From positions 1,829,001 to 1,893,000 of the forward strand of contig NZ_JIAL01000001.1 in NCBI RefSeq assembly GCF_000688455.1: DNA of 64,000 nucleotides, written 5' to 3'. This DNA comes from Pseudacidobacterium ailaaui. Its GTDB lineage: Bacteria > Acidobacteriota > Terriglobia > Terriglobales > Acidobacteriaceae. The notes beneath the pieces were generated by a model. That model saw nothing but the letters and a program-made list of their open reading frames with translations, was not told the DNA's origin and ran no database searches. Made by a program: the position numbers and the translations under genes. How positions within the stretch are numbered: the first letter of the stretch is position 1; each line of letters starts with the position of its first letter. Shown here in pieces: positions 17,122 to 25,109 of this stretch.

Positions 17122-19284
17122 CTATGCCTCCACCGAAATTGCGCGACCACACCTCAATGAATCGAGCACTAGAATGGTCGCCAGACTCGATTCAACAAAT
17201 GACTGCTCATTTACTGGGGGATTACCTGATATGACACCCTCGATAAAAGCCTTGATTTGTGCAGCATGGCCTTTGTCCTGGGCCACGGAAGATTTTTTCA
17301 AAACCTGTTTTCCACTGGAAACAATCGTGACTTCACGAAAATTCTCAATCCGGCATACAGAGCCACCCTTGTAACATTCGATCAACTCTTTGCTAAATCT
17401 GGTGTCCCCCAAGGTGGTATATGCGATTACAGCTAAGCTGCCGTCTGCAAAGCGCAGACTAACAGCAACGTCCTCACATAAACCTCGCGAAGCTTCCGCT
17501 GCTTGAGCATCCACTGAAACAAGTCTGGTTCCGACCAGGTCCATGGCTAAGTCGACAAAGTGGCAGAGCTCACCAAGTATGCGTCCTTGCCCCTCATCTG
17601 TATCTCGCTGCCAGCTTTCCGGTGCCAATTGCCCTGCATTCACTCGAATAAACACCATGCTCTTGCCTGGCTTAGAGCTTAAATACTTTTTTACTTCTGC
17701 TACTTGCGGTGCAAACCTGCGGTTAAAACCAACCATAAAAAAACCAGGGGCTTCATTACGGGCATTCACGATACATTCAAGTTCCGCAAAGTTGAGGGCC
17801 AAAGGTTTTTCGACAAAGACGCTCTTGCCCGATTCAAGTGCCTGCACAACCAAACGCGCGTGCGATGAATGCGGAGTAGTAATCACGACACCTTTGATCT
17901 CTGGATTCTTTAAAATCTCATCAATTTCAGTCGCCGCGTTTGCAAATCCGAAGCGCTCACCTGCTCCTTGAGAAGACACTCCCCGGCTTGTAACCAATGT
18001 ATGAAGGATGACCCGAGGGTCTTTTCTAAGAGCAGGAAGGATCATAGTTTTTGCAAAATTTCCAGCTCCAATTGAACCCAAGACACAGGGAGCACCTTCC
18101 GTTTTCTGCGCGGGTCTGAGGACTGTTTTCCGTTCGGGTCTCTTTGTGGATTGCTGATAATTAAGGACGACTCCTAAATGCGGCTCAGTGCCATCCAGCA
18201 CCATCGCATATGCCTCGTCTGCACGCTCAAATTCAAACCGGTGAGTAATGAGAGATTTCACATCCAGCCGCGGAGAAATCGAAGGCGACATTAGCCGGGT
18301 GACTTCTCTCAGGTTTTCATGCTCAGTCCAGCGCACATACCCCAGGGGATACTTCATATGTTTGTTTTCATAGTCGCGGTCATAGCGCCCAGGTCCATAG
18401 GATCGAGAAACAACAATATTTAACTCTTTCTGCATGAATGGGCGATAAGGAAACTCAGTGCCCGTAATGCCAACTAAACATACTGTTGCTCGGTCTCGCG
18501 CAATTTCCGCAGCAGTTTCAAACGGCTCACTTGACTGCGTCGCAGCGGCAATCAGGACTTTGTCGCATCCAATGCCACGAGTAATATCCAGAATGTTTTC
18601 CTGCGGACTGCCGCTGCCAAGCTGGATGGTCGCTTCTGCTCCATTGGCTTTCGCCAGTTCGAGGCGCCGGGAATTGTAATCGAGAACAATCACCCGGCCG
18701 CCACCAAGCCTCGCTATTTGCGCAGCAACCTGTCCCACGAGTCCTGCACCGATGATTGCGACGACGTCCCCCAACTGCACAGAAGCAAGCCGTACAGCAT
18801 GCATCGCGATGGAGCAGATAGTACTGAAGCATGCCTCTTCCGCAGGAACATCGTTTGGGACCGGGACCACAAGATTCCCGGGAACGACATTAAATTCTGC
18901 ATGGTTTGCAATGCCTGCTCCCGCCATGGCTACAATTTGCCCAATCGTATATTGGCCTTCCAGTCCAGGGCCCACCTCCGCGACAACTCCTGCTGCGGAG
19001 TATCCAAGTGGCAACGGTTCGTCCAGTCGCGCCACAACAGATTTCAGAGTTGCGATTGCTCCATCTCGGCCCACTTTGTCGAGCACCTTTTTTACGAGAT
19101 CGGGCCGTGCTTTTGCCTTAGCAACTATGTTGGATTGGGCAAAACCAACCATTTGACGTTCTGTCCCGGCGGAAATCAGAGAGCATAAGGTGCGGACCAG
19201 CAGTGTATTGGGCTGAACCCCCGGATCGGGAACAGTTTTAATTCTGAGTTTTCCTCCACGCGCATTCTGAACGACTTGCTTCAA
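17122..19284 (-). CDS. Bi-domain oxidoreductase: zinc alcohol dehydrogenase fused to Gfo/Idh/MocA
   Basis: A 720-residue fusion. Residues 1-370 are a medium-chain dehydrogenase (SLISAGTERQMV, PLGYSAAGVV, NAD loop VAIIGAGLVGQVAAQIARL). Residues about 395-720 are a Gfo/Idh/MocA oxidoreductase (VLGSIGAGNFAKTMILPAL, VFVEKPLALN with the EKP motif, GFNRRFAPQV). Both halves bind NAD(P), suggesting coupled oxidation and reduction of a sugar, for example a C3/C5 epimerisation through a keto intermediate (inference). The start is set at the TTG at 19284, giving an N-terminal KQVVQNARGG as in relatives and leaving GGGAG seven bases upstream; a TTG at 19290 is too close. It is the first gene of the polysaccharide cluster. 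Confidence 0.88.
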   Translation of the reverse strand: MKQVVQNARGGKLRIKTVPDPGVQPNTLLVRTLCSLISAGTERQMVGFAQSNIVAKAKARPDLVKKVLDKVGRDGAIATLKSVVARLDEPLPLGYSAAGVVAEVGPGLEGQYTIGQIVAMAGAGIANHAEFNVVPGNLVVPVPNDVPAEEACFSTICSIAMHAVRLASVQLGDVVAIIGAGLVGQVAAQIARLGGGRVIVLDYNSRRLELAKANGAEATIQLGSGSPQENILDITRGIGCDKVLIAAATQSSEPFETAAEIARDRATVCLVGITGTEFPYRPFMQKELNIVVSRSYGPGRYDRDYENKHMKYPLGYVRWTEHENLREVTRLMSPSISPRLDVKSLITHRFEFERADEAYAMVLDGTEPHLGVVLNYQQSTKRPERKTVLRPAQKTEGAPCVLGSIGAGNFAKTMILPALRKDPRVILHTLVTSRGVSSQGAGERFGFANAATEIDEILKNPEIKGVVITTPHSSHARLVVQALESGKSVFVEKPLALNFAELECIVNARNEAPGFFMVGFNRRFAPQVAEVKKYLSSKPGKSMVFIRVNAGQLAPESWQRDTDEGQGRILGELCHFVDLAMDLVGTRLVSVDAQAAEASRGLCEDVAVSLRFADGSLAVIAYTTLGDTRFSKELIECYKGGSVCRIENFREVTIVSSGKQVLKKSSVAQDKGHAAQIKAFIEGVISGNPPVNEQSFVESSLATILVLDSLRCGRAISVEA

Positions 19285-19793
19285 TGGCAATCTCCCTGCT
19301 CGCTAGCTATTAACCTAATTCGCCTTGCAAAAAGTTGTATCAGGCATTATTGACATCAAGACACATGGGTCGGGTTCAACCAAGGTGAGAAATAAATTTA
19401 AATGTTCAGATACTTTTTTTAAGGGATCGAATGCTCCCATAAAAAGGGGCTAGTTCAAGGTTGCATTTATCATAATCGATATCAGAGGTAATCTCATCTG
19501 GTTTTTGTCTGTCCGAACCTGCATGGAATTTTCTCTCTGCTTGAGGAAAATCATTCATCTATTTGTAAATCACGGCTAAATTCTTCTGATAAGACTGCTA
19601 CATGGCATTCCGGGGCCGTTCGGGAAAGGTGGGTTGGTAGACGATCGAGCGCCAAATGTGAAGCCCGAGTGTTGTCCTGCCCCCTCTTCAGCGCACCCAA
19701 ACACAGATTTTCCGCATCCTTTATGATGTGAGACGGAAACTGGGCCACGGAAGCCCGTAAATTTTCACCAAGCCAGTTTGAAGGAGGAATGCT
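19285..19793. other. Divergent intergenic region between the EPS cluster and sodA
   Basis: About 500 bp without a convincing gene. The left half is AT-rich and must hold the promoter of the minus-strand polysaccharide operon; the right half leads into sodA. No strong -35/-10 pair, palindrome, riboswitch or tRNA stood out. A minus-strand frame at 19551-19802 lacks recognisable motifs and would start inside the sodA ribosome site, so it is not called. Confidence 0.6.
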
Positions 19794-19796
19794 TTG
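19781..19796 (+). promoter_or_regulatory. Ribosome binding site and TTG start of sodA
   Basis: AAGGAGG at 19781-19787 is a near-perfect Shine-Dalgarno sequence and sits six bases before TTG at 19794. The ATG at 19789 is in another frame (ATG CTT TGG CAC), so TTG is the start codon, giving the standard [12 protein letters not shown]-terminus. Confidence 0.85.
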
Positions 19797-20405
19797 GCAC
19801 ACGAAGTTCCACCCCTACCCTATGACTATGCCGCTCTCGAACCTCATATCGACGAAGCGACCATGAAGCTCCACCACGACAAGCACCATCAGGCCTACGT
19901 CACAAACCTGAATGCTGCCATTGAAAAACATCCGGATCTGGCAAAGCACTCGGCAGAGGACCTGCTGCGCAACATCAACAATGTGCCGGAAGACGTCCGC
20001 ACTGCCGTGCGCAACAACGGTGGTGGCCATGTGAACCACACCATGTTTTGGCAGATCATGAAGCCCAATGGCGGCGGTGAGCCCACTGGAAAAATCGCCG
20101 AACAAATCAAAAAGGACTTTGGCGACTTTGAGTCCTTCAAAAAGCAGTTCAACGAAACTACGGCCAAACAGTTCGGCTCCGGTTGGGGCTGGCTTATCTG
20201 GGACGGCGGCAAACTGAAAATCATGACGACCGCCAATCAGGATTCGCCCCTGATGCAGGGCCACTATCCGATTCTTGGAAATGACGTCTGGGAGCACGCC
20301 TACTATCTCAAATACCAGAACCGCCGCCCGGAGTATCTGGCCGCATGGTGGAACGTCGTCAACTGGGACGAAATCAATAAGCGATTCGAACAGGCGCAGA
20401 AATAG
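19794..20405 (+). CDS. sodA: Superoxide dismutase, Mn type
   Basis: A 203-residue Fe/Mn superoxide dismutase that disproportionates superoxide to hydrogen peroxide and oxygen. The metal ligands are His27 ([13 protein letters not shown]), His82 (NHTMFW), Asp164 and His168 (NDVWEHAYY). The active-site Gln lies in the C-terminal half ([10 protein letters not shown]) while the N-terminal site is Gly (NNGGGHVNH), which is the Mn-type pattern. The length is typical. There is no signal peptide, so it is cytoplasmic. It starts at TTG and has its own upstream region, diverging from the polysaccharide cluster. A strong inverted repeat follows the stop codon. Confidence 0.95.
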   Translation: MAHEVPPLPYDYAALEPHIDEATMKLHHDKHHQAYVTNLNAAIEKHPDLAKHSAEDLLRNINNVPEDVRTAVRNNGGGHVNHTMFWQIMKPNGGGEPTGKIAEQIKKDFGDFESFKKQFNETTAKQFGSGWGWLIWDGGKLKIMTTANQDSPLMQGHYPILGNDVWEHAYYLKYQNRRPEYLAAWWNVVNWDEINKRFEQAQK

Positions 20406-20426
20406 TCGTTCTCTGCTCCTCCGGAC

Positions 20427-20473
20427 CCCTTCGGCTGGCTGTTCGCCATAGGCTTACGGCCAGCCCGGAAGGG
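20427..20473 (+). terminator. Hairpin after sodA
   Basis: Arms CCCTTCGGCTGGC (20427-20439) and GCCAGCC-CG-GAAGGG (20459-20473) pair over 13 bp with a two-base bulge. It starts 22 bp after the sodA stop and is the likely transcript end; no U-tract follows. Confidence 0.6.
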
Positions 20474-20589
20474 CGCTCATGCTGTTTTGTTCGCATGCGG
20501 AGGCTCTTGCTGTCCGTACAGGTCGTCGTCCCCCGCGTCTTTCCCCGGATTTTCGGGTTTGTAAAAAACAGGAGGACCTTGCTCCTGCA

Positions 20590-21375
20590 ATGAATTTTGC
20601 GAAAATTTTGTTTTGCGGCACGATGGTTATTTCCTCAGCGGCCTTTGCGCAGACGCTCTCTCCTGGCACTGCGACCTACCGAATCGAACAAAACGGAAAA
20701 GAGCTGGGCAACGCCAGCTATACCATTCAGAGCACGCCCAGGACGTATCTCATTACCTCGAACGGGAAGATGACCCTGGGCAAATTCAGTTATGCCTTTT
20801 CAAATACGCAGAAGCTGGACACAGCTCTGAACCTGATCACCGATCAGCTCAGCGGGGTGGTGAATGGCAAGGCCGTGAGCTTTCATGCCGCTTCTGATCC
20901 TACCGGGCGCCAGTTTCAGCTCGATATCTCAGCCAACGGACAGCAACAGCAGAACAAGGTAGACCGCGATGCCAATACCGTTCTGCTCACGGACCTGGAC
21001 CCCGCAGCCTATTCTCTTCTCACACAGGTGGCACTCCGCAACCCCAAGGACGCCTGGGCGCTGATTCCAAAAGAAAATGGCTTTCTGGTTCCGGTCCAAT
21101 TCACCAGGATGGAAGACACCAAGGCGACTTACCAGGGGCAGACCCTGATGGTGCATCACACAAGCGCTGCTGTCAGCACCCAGAATGCGATTACTGTTGA
21201 GCTTTTCTATTCCGAAGATGGGCAGCTGCTGGAAGCCGACCTGCCCGAGCAGAATTTCGATGTGATTCGCGACCAATTTCGGCTGCTACACCGTCCTAAG
21301 CCGCCGGCCCCGCCCCATGGACAGCCTCCTCAGCCGCCTCCAGGGCAGACCTCGACTCAGCCGCAGCAGCCATGA
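20590..21375 (+). CDS. Exported hypothetical protein with proline-rich tail
   Basis: A 261-residue protein. Residues 1-21 (NFAKILFCGTMVISSAAFAQ after Met) are a clear signal peptide with an AFA-Q cleavage site. The mature part is beta-rich (ATYRIEQNGKELGNASYTI, SNGKMTLGKFSYAFSNTQKL) and ends in a proline/glutamine tail (PKPPAPPHGQPPQPPPGQ). The repeated short strands suggest a beta-sheet or barrel-like periplasmic fold; I do not recognise the family. The ATG at 20590 is chosen for the signal peptide, since the open frame extends upstream to 20479 without one. A GGAGG at 20571-20575 is about 14 bases away. It is a single gene, convergent with rplS. Confidence 0.75.
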   Translation: MNFAKILFCGTMVISSAAFAQTLSPGTATYRIEQNGKELGNASYTIQSTPRTYLITSNGKMTLGKFSYAFSNTQKLDTALNLITDQLSGVVNGKAVSFHAASDPTGRQFQLDISANGQQQQNKVDRDANTVLLTDLDPAAYSLLTQVALRNPKDAWALIPKENGFLVPVQFTRMEDTKATYQGQTLMVHHTSAAVSTQNAITVELFYSEDGQLLEADLPEQNFDVIRDQFRLLHRPKPPAPPHGQPPQPPPGQTSTQPQQP

Positions 21376-21402
21376 GGGTTCGCCGCCAAAACTGAGAAAC
21401 AC

Positions 21403-21431
21403 AAATGCCCCGGAATTGGACCGGGGCATTT
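21403..21431. terminator. Bidirectional terminator between the exported protein and rplS
   Basis: A perfect 11-bp stem: AAATGCCCCGG (21403-21413) pairs with CCGGGGCATTT (21421-21431) around a 7-base loop. It sits 28 bp after one stop codon and 20 bp before the other, in the convergent gap. Confidence 0.85.
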
Positions 21432-21450
21432 GCAGTTTCTGGAGGAGGGT

Positions 21451-21804
21451 TTAAGCGCGTTCAATTTCCTTCAGGCGGGCGGCCTTGCCGCGGAGTTCGC
21501 GCAGATAAAAGAGCTTGGCGCGGCGTACGCGGCTGGAGCGGACCTTCTCGACCTTGTCGATGACCTTGGAGTTGAAGGGGAAGATGCGCTCGACACCCTG
21601 ACCAAAGCTCATCTTGCGGACGGTGAAGCTGCCCTGCGGCCCATTCTTGCGGGCAATCACAATGCCCTCAAAAGCCTGGAGGCGTTCCTTGTCGCCTTCT
21701 TTGATCTTGACCTGTACGCGCACCGTATCGCCGGGGACAAAATGAGGCAGGTCCGTGCGGTTCAGTTTCTCGGCAAGGCGCTGCATGACGGGATGAATAG
21801 ACAT
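21451..21804 (-). CDS. rplS: 50S ribosomal protein L19
   Basis: A 117-residue ribosomal protein at the 30S-50S interface. The sequence begins [19 protein letters not shown] and holds [30 protein letters not shown] and the C-terminal signature [19 protein letters not shown]. The ATG at 21804 gives the normal N-terminus; a longer frame from 21819 adds only five residues. In most bacteria rplS follows trmD directly. Here trmD lies on the same strand but 384 bp upstream, with an opposite-strand gene remnant in the gap, so rplS may have its own promoter. Confidence 0.97.
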   Translation of the reverse strand: MSIHPVMQRLAEKLNRTDLPHFVPGDTVRVQVKIKEGDKERLQAFEGIVIARKNGPQGSFTVRKMSFGQGVERIFPFNSKVIDKVEKVRSSRVRRAKLFYLRELRGKAARLKEIERA

Positions 21805-21964
21805 GGTTCTTTCCTGCAAATGAAGTCAGAACTTTCAGTTTACACGAAAAAGAGCGGTTCTGCACGAGAGGGACCTTGGTACAGCAGGAACCGGATCAGG
21901 CTTTCAAGCTGGAATTCCAACCTCGGACCCCGGTACTTGTGATACTGGGCGCGTTGGAGCCAAG

Positions 21965-22192
21965 TTTCACCCTCCGCTGAAAATCCTAGAGGCGGCCACC
22001 ATGACAGCGGCGCGCGCTCCCGGAGTAGAGAACGAGTCCGGTTCGCTGGAGGTGGGCAAGCGCGCAGACGTGCTGCTGCATGCCAACCCGCTGGCCGAAA
22101 TGCGCAACACGCGTGCTATAGGGCGAATAGTCGCTGCCGAAGTCGTTTCCGACCCCTCTTCTCTTTGCCAGAGGGTCGGGTTTGGGCCTTAG
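21965..22192 (+). pseudogene. 3' remnant of an amidohydrolase gene
   Basis: The plus frame reads FHPPLKILEAATMTAARAPG, then SGSLEVGKRADVLLHANPLA followed by EMRNTRAIGRIVAAE. This matches the C-terminal end of imidazolonepropionase-like amidohydrolases, where LEAAT-xNPA and GSLEVGKxADLVxLxxNPL-xxIxNTRxI close the barrel and the small beta-sandwich. Only about 75 codons remain and no catalytic His/Asp part is present. The remnant lies opposite to trmD and rplS and overlaps the last bases of trmD. The stretch 21805-21964 before it holds nothing recognisable besides the rplS leader. Confidence 0.65.
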
Positions 22193-23001
22193 AAGGAAGG
22201 TCCTTTAACGGTCAACAGAAAGGCCCGGTCCTCTTCCGTCAGCGTCGCATTCTCCAGCAGGTCCGGCCGGTTCAGCAAAGTTTTTCTAAGCGCCTGTTCT
22301 CGGCGCCAGCGACGGATCTGCTCGTGGTTTCCACTGGAAAGCACCTCCGGGACCACAAGTCCGCGAAACTCCGCCGGCCGGGTATAGTGCGGATAATCCA
22401 GAAGTCCCCCTGAACCGTGTGTGGAGCGAGGCGGCCCGGTTTCGTCTTGCGGACAGGCAGCATCAGATTGGCCGAAACTCTCATAGGCGCTGGATGCTTC
22501 GTTGCCCAGCACTCCGGGGATGAGCCGCATGGTGGCATCAAGAACAACGGCAGCGGCCAGTTCGCCTCCGGAAAGCACATAATCGCCAATGGAAAGCTCC
22601 CGGTCGCAGAAAAGCTCGTTCACCCGTTCATCCACCCCCTCATAACGCCCGCAGATGAGAACAATACGCTCCAGTTTCGCCAGTTCGCGGGCCGTTGCCT
22701 GAGTAAACTTTCTCCCTTGGGCGGAAAGCAGGATGACGCTTTCAATTTGCGGATTGCGTTCGTCTTTTGCGGAAACTCCCAGTGATTCGATGGCTTCGCC
22801 CAGCGGCTCCGGTTTCAGGACCATGCCTTCCCCGCCACCGAATGGGCGGTCGTCCACCGTGCGGTGGCGGTCATGAGCAAAGTCGCGCAGATTATGGGCT
22901 TCAACGGAAAGCAGACCGCCGGCAATGGCGCGCCGTAGTACACCATGGGAAAAGATGCCTGAAAAGAAATCAGGGAAGATGGTGATGACGTCAAAGCGCA
23001 T
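22189..23001 (-). CDS. trmD: tRNA (guanine-37-N1)-methyltransferase
   Basis: A 270-residue SPOUT methyltransferase that makes m1G37 next to the anticodon and prevents +1 frameshifting. Motifs are [51 protein letters not shown] and the trefoil-knot SAM site [20 protein letters not shown]. The C-terminal domain keeps [11 protein letters not shown] and [10 protein letters not shown]. It would normally follow rpsP and rimM, but neither is upstream here: a plus-strand merR gene diverges from it. The upstream gap of 122 bp must hold its promoter. Confidence 0.97.
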   Translation of the reverse strand: MRFDVITIFPDFFSGIFSHGVLRRAIAGGLLSVEAHNLRDFAHDRHRTVDDRPFGGGEGMVLKPEPLGEAIESLGVSAKDERNPQIESVILLSAQGRKFTQATARELAKLERIVLICGRYEGVDERVNELFCDRELSIGDYVLSGGELAAAVVLDATMRLIPGVLGNEASSAYESFGQSDAACPQDETGPPRSTHGSGGLLDYPHYTRPAEFRGLVVPEVLSSGNHEQIRRWRREQALRKTLLNRPDLLENATLTEEDRAFLLTVKGPSF

Positions 23002-23123
23002 AAATTAACGTTTTCTCTTTCTATTGTAGAGACCACCCGCACCTTCAAAGGCACCTTGACTCACCTTGCTGACTTGCGGAGAGTGCTGTATGGTGGCCTA
23101 TACTTTTCAGGACGGCATCCGTT

Positions 23124-23606
23124 ATGCAGCAACGCGCGACGCGCAAAAAAGCCCCGGAAACGGCAGCCATTCCCGACAAGCTGTATTTTCGCATTGGCGA
23201 AGTGGCGAGATTGTGTCGTGTGCAAACCTACGTGCTGCGCTTCTGGGAGTCAGAATTTCCGCAATTAAAACCAAACAAAAGCGGAACCGGACAGCGCCTT
23301 TACCGCAAACGAGATGTTGAACTGGCGCTGAAGATCAAACGCCTGCTTCATGAAGAGGGCTATACCATCGCCGGCGCGCGGCAGGTGCTGCAAACCGAAT
23401 CACGCGAAGCCAGAAAGCATGCCCCGCAACCGGAACTTCCTTTGAACAAGGAAACCAGCCAGAACCAGCAGAAGCTGGAGCGCCTGCGCGCGGAATTAAA
23501 AGATTTGTTGGGGATGCTTTCTGCCAGGGTTCCCGTAGCCACGCGAAACACAGCAAAGACAAAAAAGGGAGCCGCTTCTTCCGCGCCGAACTTGTTCGGT
23601 GAGTAA
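23124..23606 (+). CDS. MerR-family transcriptional regulator
   Basis: A 160-residue DNA-binding protein. The N-terminal winged helix-turn-helix is LYFRIGEVARLCRVQTYVLRFWESEF followed by LKPNKSGTGQRLYRKRDVEL, where the canonical Tyr/Arg residues of MerR are present. A dimerising coiled-coil region follows (QNQQKLERLRAELKDLLGML). There are no effector Cys residues, so it is not a metal sensor. This MerR type, with a short coiled-coil tail and no ligand domain, is common near translation genes. It diverges from trmD and may regulate it or itself (inference). It runs into the convergent small zinc-binding gene with a 9-bp gap. Confidence 0.85.
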   Translation: MQQRATRKKAPETAAIPDKLYFRIGEVARLCRVQTYVLRFWESEFPQLKPNKSGTGQRLYRKRDVELALKIKRLLHEEGYTIAGARQVLQTESREARKHAPQPELPLNKETSQNQQKLERLRAELKDLLGMLSARVPVATRNTAKTKKGAASSAPNLFGE

Positions 23607-23615
23607 CAGGTGGAT

Positions 23616-23885
23616 TCAGTCCCGCAAATATGCCGGGACTTCCGGATCAATCTTTCCGCTGGACATGAAACGTTCCACGGCCTGCATGACGCATCCCTGC
23701 CCGCATAGGTGATACATGTCCGGATTCCGGCTTTCTGCAATGTTCCAGGGGAGCAGGGTAAAGCGCTGGGCAGGCTGGCCTTCCTCAAAGCAGGGAACAT
23801 CTCCGAGCATCACCATCCACCAGTGATTGGCACCGCCCTTTTTCTTGCCGCATATGTCGCAGGTAAAGGAAACATCCCAAACCAT
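23616..23885 (-). CDS. Small zinc-ribbon-like hypothetical protein
   Basis: An 89-residue protein with two metal-binding cysteine pairs: FTCDICGKKKGG near the N-terminus and YHLCGQGCVMQAVERFM near the C-terminus. These could form one zinc ribbon. Aromatic residues lie between them (NHWWMVML, FTLLPWNI). There is no signal peptide or membrane segment. I do not know a function for this family. It is convergent with the merR gene; the 181-bp gap on its 5' side is AT-rich and diverges towards the next small gene. Confidence 0.65.
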   Translation of the reverse strand: MVWDVSFTCDICGKKKGGANHWWMVMLGDVPCFEEGQPAQRFTLLPWNIAESRNPDMYHLCGQGCVMQAVERFMSSGKIDPEVPAYLRD

Positions 23886-24066
23886 TTTCTGACCCCCGTT
23901 ACGAATGGCGTAGCACTAAAGTACTCCAGAACTGGTATAAATTTCCCTTATTTTAAAGAAAGAAAAAAGAAAAAACTCTCAAATTCACGATAAGCTAGGC
24001 CTCAAGTGCCCTGATTGGGCGCATCCTAAAGCATACCTATTGTGTTTCCAAAGAGGCAGAATTCCT

Positions 24067-24261
24067 ATGCAGTGCCCAGAATGCAATGCATCGCGGTTGC
24101 GGCTCTCGAAGTTTCGCACGGGAGATGTGGGCCGGCTATTGCTCTTGCAGTATCCGCTGCGCTGTCGGGAGTGTCGCGCGCGCTTCTATGTTCTGCTGCC
24201 TCATGCGGTAAGGCTGGCGAGGTCGCACAGCCATGAACACCGCCAGCCTGCGTCCCGCTGA
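24067..24261 (+). CDS. Small zinc-ribbon protein, 64 residues
   Basis: A short protein beginning MQCPECNASRLRLSKFRTGD, then VGRLLLLQYPLRCRECRARFYV and a basic, His-rich tail. The CPEC and CREC knuckles separated by a short hydrophobic stretch match a recurring family of tiny bacterial proteins (CPxCxSxxxRxSR...PYRCRxCxxRF) of unknown function. The start at 24067 was chosen over an upstream in-frame TTG/GTG-type start at 24040 because it places the first knuckle at the N-terminus and GAGGCAG lies at suitable distance. Confidence 0.6.
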   Translation: MQCPECNASRLRLSKFRTGDVGRLLLLQYPLRCRECRARFYVLLPHAVRLARSHSHEHRQPASR

Positions 24262-24318
24262 CCAGGGCACGCAGCATCCATCTGCTCTCTGCTTCCGCAC
24301 GGGAAGAAATATGTCAAA

Positions 24319-24347
24319 AGGGGCAGAAGCTCGGTGCATCTGCCCCT
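24319..24347 (-). terminator. Terminator downstream of the CADD-like gene
   Basis: A perfect 9-bp stem, AGGGGCAGA (24319-24327) with TCTGCCCCT (24339-24347), and an 11-base loop. On the minus strand the stem is followed by TTT, giving an uninterrupted CCCCTTTT, as in an intrinsic terminator. It begins 15 bp after the CADD-like stop codon and could also serve the convergent small gene. Confidence 0.8.
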
Positions 24348-24362
24348 GGAAGCAACGTCAGG

Positions 24363-25067
24363 TTAAATGCTTCTGCGCGCCTGTCTTTCTCTCTCCACGC
24401 CGTCCAGCGCCGCCCAAAGTGAGGCCGAAATCTGCTCTACCGCGGAAAGGGCCTTCTCAGTTGCTCCCGGGTCTTGTTCGAGTTCCTGAGCAATCAGCTC
24501 GCGCCAGACATTTGCATGGTGAATGTCTGCTGTTTGGTGCAGGGTGAAGTAGCGGACAGTAGCGCTGTCAGCGCCGTAATGCTCTTTGAGACCACAGGCT
24601 TTCTCTCGGGCGATGGCGGGCACGCGCGATTCATAGGCATAAAATGCAGCGAGCGCGGCCGCTGTGGCCCCTTCTTCCGCGATCTTTCGGAAGGAGGCGA
24701 TCAGTGCCTTTGTTTCTGGCTGCAGTGTGCGGCTGCGGACCGCAGACTCGTCCGCGCCCATGCCCCGGGCGAAATCCATCCAGAGGTCGCTGTGGGCGCG
24801 GCCATCCGGAGAGGTGATGCCTTCCTCGTCCGCCAGATTCGAGGCCACCATGCGCCGCGCAGGCCCATCTGCCAGTCGCGCATGAAGCGCACTCAGAGAT
24901 GCGGGGAAGGCCGATACGTGATGCCAGTACTCGGCAGCATATTCGCGCAGGTCCTCGCGCGTCAGTTCGCCTGCCGTCCAGGCGGTGTAAAACGGATGTT
25001 TCAACAGGTCATAGCGCTCCATGCGCTCTTCGGCCTGCGCAAAAAATCTGTTGGTCAGGGTTTCCAC
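24363..25067 (-). CDS. CADD-like PqqC/TenA-fold protein, putative self-sacrificing p-aminobenzoate synthase
   Basis: A 234-residue all-helical protein of the TenA/PqqC superfamily, closest by motif to Chlamydia CADD. The dinuclear metal ligands read as Glu81 (LADEEG), His92 (RAHSDLW), Glu146 (FYAYESRVP), His177, Asp181 and His184 (LHQTADIHH). Tyr27 (HPFYTAW) and Lys156 (IAREKACG) sit where CADD has the Tyr27 and Lys152 implicated in making p-aminobenzoate from its own side chains. From this I infer a folate-precursor role without PabABC chemistry. It follows tyrS by 42 bp on the same strand, so the two are probably co-transcribed, and a good terminator follows. A generic haem-oxygenase-like oxidase is the alternative. 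Confidence 0.8.
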   Translation of the reverse strand: METLTNRFFAQAEERMERYDLLKHPFYTAWTAGELTREDLREYAAEYWHHVSAFPASLSALHARLADGPARRMVASNLADEEGITSPDGRAHSDLWMDFARGMGADESAVRSRTLQPETKALIASFRKIAEEGATAAALAAFYAYESRVPAIAREKACGLKEHYGADSATVRYFTLHQTADIHHANVWRELIAQELEQDPGATEKALSAVEQISASLWAALDGVERERQARRSI

Positions 25068-25109
25068 AGCAGCCTCCTCCGATGAATGATGATGAATGCA
25101 GTGTAACGG

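Noticed and set aside
19551-19802. Minus-strand 83-codon frame upstream of sodA
   Set aside because: No recognisable motif, and it would start over the sodA start and ribosome site; the region is better explained as intergenic.
20569-20587. Small hairpin CAGGAG / CTCCTG covering the ribosome site of the exported hypothetical protein
   Set aside because: Six pairs with a seven-base loop is within chance for this composition; not strong enough to call a regulatory switch.
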